Shown here: in pieces, positions 53,394-62,665 of the stretch
Layout: each line of letters opens with the position of its first letter
Numbering within the stretch: the stretch's first letter is position 1
Source of the DNA: Paenalcaligenes hermetiae
GTDB taxonomy: Bacteria > Pseudomonadota > Gammaproteobacteria > Burkholderiales > Burkholderiaceae_B
Length of the DNA stretch: 64,000 nt
NCBI RefSeq assembly: GCF_039543645.1
Contig: NZ_BAABKD010000011.1
Span: forward strand, 124,001 to 188,000
Direction of reading: 5' to 3'
Notes under the pieces: generated by a model
Seen by the model: the letters and a program-made list of their open reading frames with translations, nothing else
What the model was told of the DNA's origin: nothing
Databases searched by the model: none
Program-made: the position numbers and the translations under genes

Positions 53394-53419
53394 AAGCCCA
53401 TGAAATTCATGGGCTTTTT
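53394..53419 (+). terminator. Intrinsic terminator of glnA
   Basis: Stem AAGCCCATG (53394-53402) pairs with CATGGGCTT (53408-53416), followed by T run to 53419. Confidence 0.9.
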
Positions 53420-53515
53420 AAATAGACAATTGGTATGGCTTTGTCATAATTGCTCAAACATTTTTCTGTTTCTATAGCTACACTCAAGGACATCAATACG
53501 TTATAGGAGTCTGTT

Positions 53516-53809
53516 ATGCGTATGGCAAAGGTAGCTTTGGCCTGTGCTTTACTTGGGTTGAGTTATACGGCCAGTGCGGATCATTGGCACAGCAAACATC
53601 ACCGGCATCATAACCAGAAATATGAATACTGGGATGGGCACTGTAAAGTGAAAAGAGAATACAAGAAAAACGGCCGTTATAAAGAAAAGCGTGATTGTAA
53701 GCCCAGAGGCCATCCTCATGCATATCGTAGTAAGCCGCCGCGACATTCTGGTTATGGGGTGAGCATACCTGCAATTATTATTGAGCCGGTGATTCGTATT
53801 GGTGGCTAA
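53516..53809 (+). CDS. Small secreted His/Lys-rich protein
   Basis: A 97-residue protein with a signal peptide ending near TASADHW (residue 21). The mature part is very basic and histidine-rich (HWHSKHHRHHNQKYEYWDG), with two cysteines (GHCKVKREYKKNGRYKEKRDCK) that could form a disulfide, and a hydrophobic C-terminus (VSIPAIIIEPVIRIGG). TAGGAG lies upstream of the ATG. The composition would allow metal binding, but no family was recognised and no function is claimed. Confidence 0.75.
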   Translation: MRMAKVALACALLGLSYTASADHWHSKHHRHHNQKYEYWDGHCKVKREYKKNGRYKEKRDCKPRGHPHAYRSKPPRHSGYGVSIPAIIIEPVIRIGG

Positions 53810-53829
53810 CCACCGGCCAATAAATTGAT

Positions 53830-54624
53830 TTAAGCCGCTTCGCCCCGAGCAAAGGCTTGGGCGCGTTGGCTTAATAAAGCTTCGCGGCGAATAAAATCCG
53901 CTACAAAATCATTCACAGGGTGGTGGTGCAAGCCATACGCGGTATCCCACTGTACGATTTGACCGTCTTTCATTACCCCGATTCGATCAGCTATAGCAAA
54001 AGCTTCTGCTTGGTTATGTGTCACTAAAATCGCGGTTAACCCCGTTTTTTGTAGAATTTCCCGTACTTCAAATGCTAAACGCTCACGGGTGTCTACATCC
54101 AAATTAGAGAAAGGCTCATCCAATAATAGTAGCGAAGGCTCAGGGGCTAAAGCCCGTGCTAAAGCAACACGCTGCTGTTGCCCCCCGGATAGCTCGTGTG
54201 GATAACGCTTAGCCAAGTCCTCTAAACCCACAAGCTGTAACATGTCTTCGATACGCTCTTGTCGCTTATGTTTGTCCCATTTGCGCAGTCCAAATCCGAT
54301 ATTTTTTTCAATACTAAGATGTGGGAATAAAGCGTAATCTTGGAACATCATGCCCACCTGACGTTTTTCGGGGACAATGGTGTGCTCTGGGGAAGACAGT
54401 AATTGCCCATTTAGATATATATGCCCTTGACGTAAAGGCTCAAAGCCTGCAATAGCGCGTAAAACGGTCGTTTTACCGCAACCAGATGCACCTAGTAAGC
54501 AACCAATGTGTCCTTTATCGACTTGTAGATCTAGTTGGTTGACAACAGTTTTTAAGCCTTCTGGCGTTTCATAAGCTAAAGATAATTGTTGTAAATCTAA
54601 ATAGGCCGTGTTGGATGACGTCAT
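53830..54624 (-). CDS. fbpC: Ferric iron ABC transporter ATPase
   Basis: A 264-residue ABC ATPase: Walker A GCLLGASGCGKTTVLRAIAGFEP, Q loop MMFQDYALFPHLS, signature LSGGQQQRVALARALAPEP, Walker B LLLLDEPFSNLDVDTRERL, H loop LVTHNQAEAFAIAD. The Asn in THNQ, instead of Asp, is common in Fbp/Afu ATPases. A C-terminal regulatory extension is short. It follows the permease gene by 3 bases in fbpABC. Confidence 0.93.
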   Translation of the reverse strand: MTSSNTAYLDLQQLSLAYETPEGLKTVVNQLDLQVDKGHIGCLLGASGCGKTTVLRAIAGFEPLRQGHIYLNGQLLSSPEHTIVPEKRQVGMMFQDYALFPHLSIEKNIGFGLRKWDKHKRQERIEDMLQLVGLEDLAKRYPHELSGGQQQRVALARALAPEPSLLLLDEPFSNLDVDTRERLAFEVREILQKTGLTAILVTHNQAEAFAIADRIGVMKDGQIVQWDTAYGLHHHPVNDFVADFIRREALLSQRAQAFARGEAA

Positions 54625-54627
54625 GTC

Positions 54628-56310
54628 TTATCCTTTAAATGAAGCACGTGTGGTTTTTAGCTGGGAGCGTGCCAGTAATACCACTGGCAATAATCCAGCT
54701 ACCACAATGGCTAAAGCAGCGACTGCACCTTCTTCATAGGTGCCTCGTGCCGCCTCGGCATATAGCCAAGTCGCCAACGTTTCAAAATTCATTGGACGCA
54801 ACATCAATGTGGCAGGAAGCTCTTTCATGGCGTCCACAAAAATTAATAGTGCGGCTGCTCCCAAAGCGGGGCGCAATAAGGGTAAATGCACTCGTTTGAG
54901 GGTGCCTGCAGGGCTTTCTCCTAATAAGCGAGAAGCCTGCTCAATAGAAGGGGGAATGCGAGCTAAACCGGCTTCAATCCCCCCCGCCGCAATTGCTAAA
55001 AAGCGAATCACATAAGCCAATACTAAGGCAGCAGAAGACCCCATTAAAAAAAGCTGGGGTGGGGTGTCTTTAAACCAATTAATGACGGTTTGTAGGCTTT
55101 GATCAAAGAAAACCAATGGGCTTAATAAGCCAATGGCTAATACTGTTCCCGGAACGGCGTAACCAATGGAGGCAAACTTAGATAAAGCAATAATGAATCC
55201 TTGCTTTTGGCCATAACGAACAGTACGTGCCGTCCACGCCACAATCAGCCCAACAATAATAGTGACTGCCGTAGCGATAAAAGCAATATGAATAGTGTTC
55301 CATGCGCTGCTAAGCAGTTGATCTGACACCTCGCCAACTAAATGAAAATGTTTATAGCTTTCGCTGAGCAGATAAAGCGCTGGAGCAACAAAACCAATGA
55401 TAACGGGGGTCCAGCCAAGCAACATGGCAATCAGAGCGGGGAGCCCACGTAATGCGATAGGTTGTACAGGGTGAGAGCGCTGATTTTGACTATACCGCTG
55501 ATGACGCCGCCCATAGCGCTCAACCATAATCAGGGTAGCCACAATAGCAAGCATGGATAGTGCAATTTGTGCCGCACCGGCCAAATCAGAGCGAGTGACC
55601 CAGGTCGTATAAATGGATACGGTTAATGTTTGAATCCCTAAAAATTCCGAGGCCCCAATATCATTTAATGTTTCAAGTAGCGCTAAGCTAACGCCCACGG
55701 CGACAGCGGGGCGGGCCATAGGCAGGGCGACTCGATAAAAGACACTACGCTGACTTTCGCCTAAGACCCGTGCGGCCTCAAGCAAACTGGCTGCTTGGGT
55801 AGCAAACATAGCGCGAGTGCTTAAATACACATAGGGATAGAGCACAAAGCCTAATAAGAAAATCGCACCGGGCAACGAGCGAATATCAGGCAAACGAAAT
55901 TGACGGGGGCTGGTGTAGCCCAGTAGCTCTCGAATCCATGTTTGCACCGGGCCGATCGGGTGCAAAATATCTAAGTAGGCGAACGCCACAATGTAGGTGG
56001 GCACCGCTAACGGTAGCAACAGCGCCCAGGATAAAAGATGGCGTGTTGGGAAAGCATAGGCCGTCATGAGCCAGGCGCTCCCTACACCAAGAGCGGTAAC
56101 CAGAACCCCCACGCCTATTAATAACAGCACTGTATTACTAAAGGCCACGGGTAACACGTGATTAAGTAGCAACTGCCAGTGCTCTGTGGAGCCCTGAAAA
56201 GCATGCCAAACCAGTACGGTGACCGGTGCTAAAACTAAACAGGTAATGCCTAGAGTTAAAAAGAACCAGCTTTTACCTACGCTTTGCTGCGCGCGCATAG
56301 AAGACAACAT
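54628..56310 (-). CDS. fbpB: Ferric iron ABC transporter permease
   Basis: About 560 residues with two fused permease domains (some 12 helices), typical of FbpB/AfuB. Each half has an EAA-like loop: LLEAARVLGESQRSVFYRVALPMARPA and IEQASRLLGESPAGTLKRVHLPLLRPA. The open frame continues to a TTG at 56406 overlapping fbpA, but that extension is low-complexity (TTTAAAATLQAQ), so I place the start at ATG 56310 (MLSSMRAQQS). No clear Shine-Dalgarno was found; the start is uncertain. Confidence 0.9.
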   Translation of the reverse strand: MLSSMRAQQSVGKSWFFLTLGITCLVLAPVTVLVWHAFQGSTEHWQLLLNHVLPVAFSNTVLLLIGVGVLVTALGVGSAWLMTAYAFPTRHLLSWALLLPLAVPTYIVAFAYLDILHPIGPVQTWIRELLGYTSPRQFRLPDIRSLPGAIFLLGFVLYPYVYLSTRAMFATQAASLLEAARVLGESQRSVFYRVALPMARPAVAVGVSLALLETLNDIGASEFLGIQTLTVSIYTTWVTRSDLAGAAQIALSMLAIVATLIMVERYGRRHQRYSQNQRSHPVQPIALRGLPALIAMLLGWTPVIIGFVAPALYLLSESYKHFHLVGEVSDQLLSSAWNTIHIAFIATAVTIIVGLIVAWTARTVRYGQKQGFIIALSKFASIGYAVPGTVLAIGLLSPLVFFDQSLQTVINWFKDTPPQLFLMGSSAALVLAYVIRFLAIAAGGIEAGLARIPPSIEQASRLLGESPAGTLKRVHLPLLRPALGAAALLIFVDAMKELPATLMLRPMNFETLATWLYAEAARGTYEEGAVAALAIVVAGLLPVVLLARSQLKTTRASFKG

Positions 56311-56389
56311 AGTGAAAGGGTGATAAACGCACAGAGGCCGCTGAGCCTGTAACGTAGCTGCAGCGGCCGTAGTCGTAGAGTAGGAAGAT

Positions 56390-57430
56390 TTAGTTATTGA
56401 ATCCAACTTTATCTACGAGTTCGCTAGCCAGTTTACGGTGCTTGGCGATTTCTGTGAGGGGAAGATTATCGACATGTAGTTCGCCAAAACTAGCGACGGT
56501 AGGGTCGAGTTCTACTCCCGCTTTAACCGGGTATTCGTAGTTGGCTTTGGCATAGAGACTTTGTGCTTTATCCGAAACCAAATACTCTAGCAGTTTAACC
56601 GCATTCTCTTTGTTCGGGGAGTGTTTAGCCACTGCTGCCCCAGAAATGTTTACATGCGTGCCACCGCTTTGTTTAAATGTAGGGCGAACCACTTTAATGG
56701 CTTCGCCCCATTTGTAGGAGTCGGAGCCGGGTTCTGCGTTTTTCATGCGACCAACATAATACGCGTTTGCAATGCCCACATCACAAATGCCGCCTAAAAT
56801 ATCACGTGCAACATCACGGTCGCCACCAGCAGCTTTACGCCCGAGATTCGCTTTAACACCTTTGAGCCATTGTTCGGTAGCTTCTGAGCCATTGTGTGCA
56901 ATCATGGCAGCAATTAAAGCCGTGTTATATGGGTGCTGACCAGAACGGATGCAAACTTTGCCTTTCCAGCGCGGGTCAGCAAAATCTTCATAAGTGAGTT
57001 CGGTTACATCGTCCATGTCGGCGGCGACATAAGCCACGCGATCACGCATGGATAGACTAAACCATTGGTTATCCTCACCACGTAGATGCGCAGGAATGGC
57101 TTCGGTTAATGCCTTGGACTCAACCGGCTGTGTTACTCCGGCTTCGACTAAGTCCAGTAAATTTCCAATGTCCACCGTCATTAAAATATCGGCAGGAGAT
57201 TGCTCCCCTTCGGTTTTGACGCGCTCAATTAGACCGTCTTTTACAAATACGGTGTTAACCTTAATGTTGGTGTCAGACGTGAACGATTCCAAAATGGGTA
57301 AAATCAAACGAGGTTCACGGGTGGTGTAGATATTGATTTCATCAGCAGCCATGGCGGGCGCTGCCGATAGCCCCATCGTAGCAACAGCTAAACTACCCAT
57401 TAAGGTTCGCAAAGAGGTTTTGAGACGCAT
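56390..57430 (-). CDS. fbpA: Ferric iron ABC transporter substrate-binding protein
   Basis: A 346-residue periplasmic iron-binding protein (transferrin-like fold). A signal peptide ends at AAPAMAADEIN (residue 29). Family features: INIYTTREPRLILPILESF, GLIERVKTEGEQSPADILMTVD, and the consecutive-tyrosine-type iron site region in VGIANAYYVGRM (two Tyr). It delivers Fe3+ to FbpB. First gene of fbpABC, with a Fur box directly upstream. Confidence 0.94.
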   Translation of the reverse strand: MRLKTSLRTLMGSLAVATMGLSAAPAMAADEINIYTTREPRLILPILESFTSDTNIKVNTVFVKDGLIERVKTEGEQSPADILMTVDIGNLLDLVEAGVTQPVESKALTEAIPAHLRGEDNQWFSLSMRDRVAYVAADMDDVTELTYEDFADPRWKGKVCIRSGQHPYNTALIAAMIAHNGSEATEQWLKGVKANLGRKAAGGDRDVARDILGGICDVGIANAYYVGRMKNAEPGSDSYKWGEAIKVVRPTFKQSGGTHVNISGAAVAKHSPNKENAVKLLEYLVSDKAQSLYAKANYEYPVKAGVELDPTVASFGELHVDNLPLTEIAKHRKLASELVDKVGFNN

Positions 57431-57479
57431 TCGTTTACTCCAACGATGACGAAATATGTTTTAAGTATTAACTTTAAAT

Positions 57480-57498
57480 GATAATGATTATCATCATT
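57480..57498. promoter_or_regulatory. Fur box before fbpA
   Basis: The 19-mer GATAATGATTATCATCATT matches the classic Fur consensus at 16 of 19 positions. It lies 50 bases before the fbpA ATG (opposite strand), predicting Fur repression of iron uptake when iron is plentiful. Confidence 0.88.
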
Positions 57499-57696
57499 GA
57501 GTGCAACAATAGCAGACTCTGAGGCGAGGCTCAAGAGGTTAATGCTCATTTATGGGAACTAATTGCTAGAACTTTGATCTGTATTAAAGACCTCTTTAGA
57601 TCAAGTTTTGTATGGTGACCACTCAAATAATTAGGGTTATCCCCGCATAACGGGGTAAACTTAGGCCAAATTCTTCTCTTTTTCTATTTTTGACTT

Positions 57697-58473
57697 ATGG
57701 CAGCATTTAATACAGAAACCGTACTTAGTGTGCATCACTGGAACGATACTTTATTTTCTTTTACAACAACACGCGATATGTCATTGCGCTTTACCAATGG
57801 TCACTTTGTGATGATTGGTCTAGAGGTCGACGGCAAACCGTTGATGCGCGCTTATAGTGTGGCCAGCCCCAACTATGCAGAACATCTTGAGTTTTTAAGC
57901 ATTAAAGTACCTGATGGCCCCTTAACCTCGCGTTTACAGCACTTGCAGGTTGGCGATAAAATTCTTATGAGTCGCAAGCCGGTTGGTACGCTTGTTGTGG
58001 ATGATTTACGTGCCGGGCGCAACCTTTATCTTTTTGGTACAGGCACTGGGTTAGCCCCCTATATGAGTATCATTCAAGACCCAGAAACGTATGAGCGTTT
58101 TGAAAAAGTGGTGTTGATTCATGGGGTACGCTACGTCAGCGAGCTGGCTTACAAAGATTTTATCGAAAACGAATTACCCAACAATGAATATTTTGGGGAT
58201 TTGATCAAAGAAAAGCTCATTTATTATCCTACTGTCACCCGTGAGCCATTTCGCAACGAGGGCCGCATCACGACTTTGATCGAAAGCGGTAAGCTCTTTA
58301 CTGATATTGGACTACCAGAAATTGACCCAAAACAAGACCGCGCCATGATTTGCGGTAGCCCCGCTATGCTAGAGGATATTAGTGCGTTATTAGATGCGCG
58401 CGGCATGGAAATTTCCCCTGGGGTAGGGCAGCCTGGTGACTATGTCATTGAGCGTGCTTTTGTAGAAAAATAA
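57697..58473 (+). CDS. fpr: Ferredoxin-NADP+ reductase
   Basis: A 258-residue FAD enzyme that moves electrons between NADPH and ferredoxin or flavodoxin. FAD-binding RAYSVASPNYAEHLEF is near residue 52; the NADP-binding part has YLFGTGTGLAPYMSIIQDPETYERF, then MICGSPAMLEDISALLD, and the closing DYVIERAFVEK. Length and the C-terminal residues fit bacterial subclass Fpr. Transcribed divergently from fbpA; a 10-base-armed imperfect palindrome around CCCCGCATAACGGGG lies 37 bases upstream of its ATG. Confidence 0.94.
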   Translation: MAAFNTETVLSVHHWNDTLFSFTTTRDMSLRFTNGHFVMIGLEVDGKPLMRAYSVASPNYAEHLEFLSIKVPDGPLTSRLQHLQVGDKILMSRKPVGTLVVDDLRAGRNLYLFGTGTGLAPYMSIIQDPETYERFEKVVLIHGVRYVSELAYKDFIENELPNNEYFGDLIKEKLIYYPTVTREPFRNEGRITTLIESGKLFTDIGLPEIDPKQDRAMICGSPAMLEDISALLDARGMEISPGVGQPGDYVIERAFVEK

Positions 58474-58552
58474 GCACGGGTTTTTGACTTGTTAATTTAC
58501 GTGTTTGCTGCGTAAAATCAAGGTTGTTCTAACTTTTGCCTAAAGGCCATTT

Positions 58553-58939
58553 ATGAGTAAACAAATTATTCAAACAGAGGCGGCACCGGCCGCAGTTGGT
58601 CCCTATTCACAAGCGGTTGCCGTCTCCGGTGGCAAAACAGTTTATGTGTCAGGGCAAATTGGTCTGGATCCCAAAACCGGTGAGCTGGTATCGGATAATT
58701 TTGAGGCACAAGTTCGTCAATGTTTTGAAAACATGGCTGCTGTGATTCAGGCGGCTGGAGGGTCGTTAGAGCAGGTGGTTAAATTAAACTTATTTCTAAC
58801 CGATCTTAGTAAGTTCGCCAGTGTTAATGCCATCATGGCAGAAGTCATGCCACAGCCTTATCCTGCACGCTCTACTTTAGGGGTAGCTAGCTTGCCTAAA
58901 AACGCTCAATTCGAAGTTGAGGCGATTGTTGTTATTTGA
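58553..58939 (+). CDS. ridA: RidA-family enamine/imine deaminase
   Basis: A 128-residue trimeric protein that hydrolyses reactive enamines and imines produced by PLP enzymes. Motifs: APAAVGPYSQAV, VYVSGQIGLDPKTGEL, QVRQCFENMAAVIQAAG, and the substrate-binding arginine in YPARSTLGVASLPKNAQFEVEAI. Followed by recG after 13 bases. Confidence 0.94.
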   Translation: MSKQIIQTEAAPAAVGPYSQAVAVSGGKTVYVSGQIGLDPKTGELVSDNFEAQVRQCFENMAAVIQAAGGSLEQVVKLNLFLTDLSKFASVNAIMAEVMPQPYPARSTLGVASLPKNAQFEVEAIVVI

Positions 58940-58952
58940 TTGAGGTAGGGCA

Positions 58953-61025
58953 TTGGCCGACACCACAAGCAAAAAAACCGCAAAAAAACCGAGCCTAGCA
59001 GAGCGCTTAGCCAAGCTGGGCTTGGTAAAACCGATGGATTTTGTGGTGCATTTACCTTTGCGTTACGAGGACCAAACCCAAATCTATCCTATTGCCTCGC
59101 TTGCCGTAGGCGAATATGCACAAATCGAGGGCACGGTAGTACAACAACATATTGTGCAACGACCGCGCCGTCAATTACAGGCCTTGGTACGAGACTCCAG
59201 TGGCGAACTCATGGTTCGCCTTTTGCATTATTATCCGAACCAGATCAAACAGTTCCAAGTTGGCCAGACTTTGCGTTTACGCGGAGAGGTACGTCGAGGT
59301 TTTCAAACAGCCATTGAAATGGTACACCCCAAGGTCTCACAGGCTGGTGCTCCCTTAGCGACGACGCTCACTCCCATTTATCCTACTACCGAAGGTTTAT
59401 CACAGCCGGCTTTACGCAAGGCGATTCTTCAAGCTCTAGAGGACGTTGAGCTTGACGACACGCTCCCCCCTAGTGTGCGACAACAATATGATTTATGGGA
59501 GTTTGCGCACGCCGTGCGAGCATTGCATTATCCTGCTGCGGAGCAAAGCCAAGCGTTATTAAATCAAACACATCCCGCATGGAAGCGCATTAAATTCGAT
59601 GAGCTATTGGCTCAGCAGCTATCTTTAGCCGCGGCTCGTGCTCGTCGCGCCAAACTAAAAGCCCCTGCAATTGCTGCCTCTCAAGGTCTTGCTTCTCAGC
59701 TATTACATCAATTGCCTTTTCATTTAACTGCTGCGCAACAGCGTGTCATTGCGGAAATCTCTGCGGATATGCAGCGAGCGCAACCCATGCATCGTTTGCT
59801 TCAGGGCGATGTAGGAAGCGGTAAAACAGTGGTAGCGGCTTTTGCGGCGGTACAAGCCATTGAGCAGGGGTATCAAGTGGCGTTAATGGCTCCTACAGAG
59901 CTTTTGGCTGAGCAGCATTATCAAAAACTTCAGGGCTGGTTAGCTCCTTTAGGTATAACCGTAAGCTGGTTAAGCGGGAGTCTGACAATGGCGCAACGAC
60001 GTCATGCTTACGAAGCCATCACACAGGGCCAAAGCCAACTTATCGTTGGAACCCAAGCCTTAATTCAAGACAAAGTACAGTTTGCGCGTCTAGGCTTAGT
60101 CATTTTAGATGAGCAGCATCGTTTTGGTGTAACACAACGTTTAGACCTGAGTCGTAAAGCCGCTGATAGTCTCCGTAGTCTTGATGATCAAGGTCAAACC
60201 TTATTGCCACATCAGTTAAATATGAGTGCGACGCCTATTCCCCGGACGTTAGCCATGACTTTTTATTCTGATCTGGATGTTTCAATTATCGACGAACTTC
60301 CTCCTGGGCGCAGTCCTGTGCAAACAAAGCTTGTCGTCGCCGACCGGCGTGATGAGGTGATGCAACGCATACAGGCTGCTGTACAAGCAGGGCAGCAAGT
60401 TTATTGGGTTTGCCCCTTAATCGAGGAAAGCGAAGCGCTACAACTGCAAACGGCCGAGGATACCTATGAGCAAATGACCCAAGCTTTGCCTGGTTTACGC
60501 ATTGGCTTACTACATGGGCGTATGAGTAGCGCAGAAAAAAATGTTGTCATGGATTCATTTAGGCTGGCCCAGTTAGATATATTGGTTGCGACAACAGTGA
60601 TTGAGGTTGGCGTAGATGTGCCCAATGCCACAATTATGGTCATTGAACATTCAGAGCGCTTTGGGCTGGCTCAATTGCACCAGCTGCGAGGCCGTGTTGG
60701 CCGTGGGGCCAAGCAGTCTTATTGCATTTTAATGTATCAGCACCCTTTGTCTGCGATAGCACGGCAACGCTTACGCGCTATGTATGAAACCACTGATGGT
60801 TTCGAGATAGCGGAGCGTGATCTTGCTTTGCGTGGACCGGGTGAATTTCTTGGGGTACGACAATCTGGGCAAATGCTATTACGATTTGCTAACCTAGAAC
60901 AAGACGCTGATTTGATAGAGCAGGCCAAAGCCTGTGCGTCTTATCTTTATGAAAAACACCCTACTGTAGCAACACGTCATGTGGCGCGATGGTTGGGGAC
61001 AAAAGAAGAGTTGTTACGTAGTTAA
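58953..61025 (+). CDS. recG: ATP-dependent DNA helicase RecG
   Basis: A 690-residue branch-migration helicase that rescues stalled forks. An N-terminal wedge/OB domain (LPLRYEDQTQIYPI, VRDSSGELMVRLLHYYPNQIKQFQVGQTLRLRGEV) binds the junction; helicase motifs are LLQGDVGSGKTVVAAFAA, LVILDEQHRFGVTQR, LNMSATPIPRTLAMTFY and the TRG-region QLRGRVGRGAKQSYCIL. It starts with TTG at 58953 behind GAGG (58942-58945); no ATG lies nearby. oxyR begins at the next base after the stop. Confidence 0.95.
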   Translation: MADTTSKKTAKKPSLAERLAKLGLVKPMDFVVHLPLRYEDQTQIYPIASLAVGEYAQIEGTVVQQHIVQRPRRQLQALVRDSSGELMVRLLHYYPNQIKQFQVGQTLRLRGEVRRGFQTAIEMVHPKVSQAGAPLATTLTPIYPTTEGLSQPALRKAILQALEDVELDDTLPPSVRQQYDLWEFAHAVRALHYPAAEQSQALLNQTHPAWKRIKFDELLAQQLSLAAARARRAKLKAPAIAASQGLASQLLHQLPFHLTAAQQRVIAEISADMQRAQPMHRLLQGDVGSGKTVVAAFAAVQAIEQGYQVALMAPTELLAEQHYQKLQGWLAPLGITVSWLSGSLTMAQRRHAYEAITQGQSQLIVGTQALIQDKVQFARLGLVILDEQHRFGVTQRLDLSRKAADSLRSLDDQGQTLLPHQLNMSATPIPRTLAMTFYSDLDVSIIDELPPGRSPVQTKLVVADRRDEVMQRIQAAVQAGQQVYWVCPLIEESEALQLQTAEDTYEQMTQALPGLRIGLLHGRMSSAEKNVVMDSFRLAQLDILVATTVIEVGVDVPNATIMVIEHSERFGLAQLHQLRGRVGRGAKQSYCILMYQHPLSAIARQRLRAMYETTDGFEIAERDLALRGPGEFLGVRQSGQMLLRFANLEQDADLIEQAKACASYLYEKHPTVATRHVARWLGTKEELLRS

Positions 61026-61949
61026 ATGACATTAACGGAATTAAAATATATTGTTGCTGTAGCACGAGAGCGCCATTTTGGTCGTGCGGCAGAAGCCTGC
61101 TTTGTAAGTCAACCCACCTTGTCTGTGGCAATTCGTAAACTAGAAGAAGAGCTGGATGTGGTGATTTTTGAGCGGGGTGGCGCCGAGGTCGGTATTACAC
61201 CCATTGGTTTGCGCATTATTGAACAAGCACAAAAAGTGCTAGAAGAGGGCGCGAATCTTAAAGAGATTGCTCGTCAGGGACAAAACCCGCTATCTGGCCC
61301 GCTGCGTGTGGGGATTATTTATACCGTTGCTCCTTACTTGTTACCTTTATTGGTGCCTCAACAGATTCAGCTCACGCCAGATATGCCGCTAGTACTCCAA
61401 GAAAACTACACGGTGCGTTTATTAGAGCTATTACGTCAGGGTGAAATTGATGCCGCCATTGTTGCGTTGCCTCTACCCGAAACAGGGTTTATGGTCAAAC
61501 CCTTATACGATGAGCCTTTTGTAGTGGCTGTGCCGCATGACCATCCTTGGCAGGGGCGTTCACACATTGATGCCCAAGAATTAAAAAATGAGACCATGCT
61601 GCTTCTGGGCTCAGGGCATTGTTTTAGAGATCAAGTGCTTGATGTTTGCCCTGAATTGTCTCGCTTTTCGGCTAGCAGCGAGGGCATACAGCGAACTTTT
61701 GAAGGATCATCATTAGAAACCATTCGGCATATGGTTGCGACAGGGATTGGGGTAACGGTCTTGCCGGCTACTGCACTCAGTACTCCTGCACAAGACAATG
61801 CCTTATTAGAGTACATTCCGTTTAGTGAGCCGGTGCCGGATCGCCGGATTGCATTGATATGGCGTAAAAGCTTTCCACGCACCGCAGCAGTAGAGGCTTT
61901 GGCCGATGCGGTGTTGCAGTGTGGCTTACAAAACGTGCATTACTTATAG
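61026..61949 (+). CDS. oxyR: Peroxide-sensing LysR regulator OxyR
   Basis: A 307-residue LysR-family protein. The N-terminal HTH is RHFGRAAEACFVSQPTLSVAIRKLEEEL. The regulatory domain has GSGHCFRDQVLDVCPEL, in which the two cysteines (nine apart, as C199 and C208 of E. coli) can form the H2O2-induced disulfide, and GLxTI-like ETIRHMVATGIGVTVLP. Its position straight after recG is typical for Burkholderiales. dps, a usual OxyR target, follows after a terminator. Confidence 0.94.
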   Translation: MTLTELKYIVAVARERHFGRAAEACFVSQPTLSVAIRKLEEELDVVIFERGGAEVGITPIGLRIIEQAQKVLEEGANLKEIARQGQNPLSGPLRVGIIYTVAPYLLPLLVPQQIQLTPDMPLVLQENYTVRLLELLRQGEIDAAIVALPLPETGFMVKPLYDEPFVVAVPHDHPWQGRSHIDAQELKNETMLLLGSGHCFRDQVLDVCPELSRFSASSEGIQRTFEGSSLETIRHMVATGIGVTVLPATALSTPAQDNALLEYIPFSEPVPDRRIALIWRKSFPRTAAVEALADAVLQCGLQNVHYL

Positions 61950-61957
61950 TTTTTATT

Positions 61958-61990
61958 AATAGGGGCGATAGATAAATAATCGCCCCTATT
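61958..61990. terminator. Strong hairpin after oxyR
   Basis: A perfect 12-bp stem (61958-61969 with 61979-61990), 9-base loop, then TTATTT. Probable intrinsic terminator of recG-oxyR. Confidence 0.82.
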
Positions 61991-62045
61991 TATTTAAGCG
62001 TGGTAATCTTAATACATAGCCTTTTTACTATTAAAGGAGTTCAAC

Positions 62046-62555
62046 ATGGCGAAAAAAATGAAAACTAACGTAGCACATACCGATCAGGTTCCCGTAAATA
62101 TCGGCATTAGTGCAGATGACCGTGCTAAAGTCGCCACGGAGCTATCCAAGGTTTTAGCCGATTCTTATACTTTGTATTTGATGACGCACAACTTTCATTG
62201 GAACGTCACTGGCCCCATGTTCAACACCTTGCACACCATGTTCATGGACCAATACACTGAGCTATGGCAGGCTTTAGATGATATCGCAGAGCGTATCCGC
62301 GCTTTGGGTCACTTTGCTCCTGGTACTTATGCCGAGTTCGCTAAACTGTCTTCTATTGCCGAGCCAACCTCTGTACCAAGCGCCGAAGAAATGATCAATC
62401 TGCTATTACAGGCAAATGAAGCCGTCGCTCGCACTGCACGGAGCGCATTTGAGTGTGCGGATGCGGTTAATGATCAACCGACAGCGGATATTTTGACGCA
62501 ACGTTTGGATGTACATGAAAAGACAGCGTGGATGCTACGCAGCTTGCTCGCCTAA
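62046..62555 (+). CDS. dps: Dps-family ferritin-like DNA-protecting protein
   Basis: A 169-residue Dps protein that forms 12-mers, oxidises Fe2+ with H2O2 and shields DNA. Ferroxidase-site motifs: LMTHNFHWNVTGPMF (His) and DQYTELWQALDDIAERIRALG (Asp, Glu). The lysine-rich N-terminus (MAKKMK) can bind DNA. AAAGGAG precedes the ATG. OxyR control is likely from the neighbour but no OxyR box was confirmed. Confidence 0.95.
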   Translation: MAKKMKTNVAHTDQVPVNIGISADDRAKVATELSKVLADSYTLYLMTHNFHWNVTGPMFNTLHTMFMDQYTELWQALDDIAERIRALGHFAPGTYAEFAKLSSIAEPTSVPSAEEMINLLLQANEAVARTARSAFECADAVNDQPTADILTQRLDVHEKTAWMLRSLLA

Positions 62556-62570
62556 TAGCTCTTCCCCATG

Positions 62571-62603
62571 AGCCAAATCTAGTCGTAAACCCTAGATTTG
62601 GCT
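62571..62603 (+). terminator. Hairpin after dps
   Basis: A perfect 12-bp inverted repeat (62571-62582 with 62592-62603) with 9-base loop. The T content after it is weak, so it may be a Rho-independent terminator of low efficiency or an mRNA-stabilising hairpin. Confidence 0.65.
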
Positions 62604-62665
62604 TAGAATTTGCAACAAAGATTAAAAAACGGTGTATGCTGGCAGCACTTATGGGAGGTTCTTTT

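Noticed and set aside
57636..57660. A solitary CCCCG-CATAA-CGGGG palindrome followed by TAAAC that resembles the core of type I-E CRISPR repeats
   Set aside because: Only one copy exists, with no spacers and no cas genes in the window. It is more simply an imperfect palindrome in the fpr upstream region.
61958..61990. OxyR binding site before dps
   Set aside because: ATAG/CTAT-like pieces are present, but the spacing does not follow the tetranucleotide pattern; the sequence is explained by a terminator stem.
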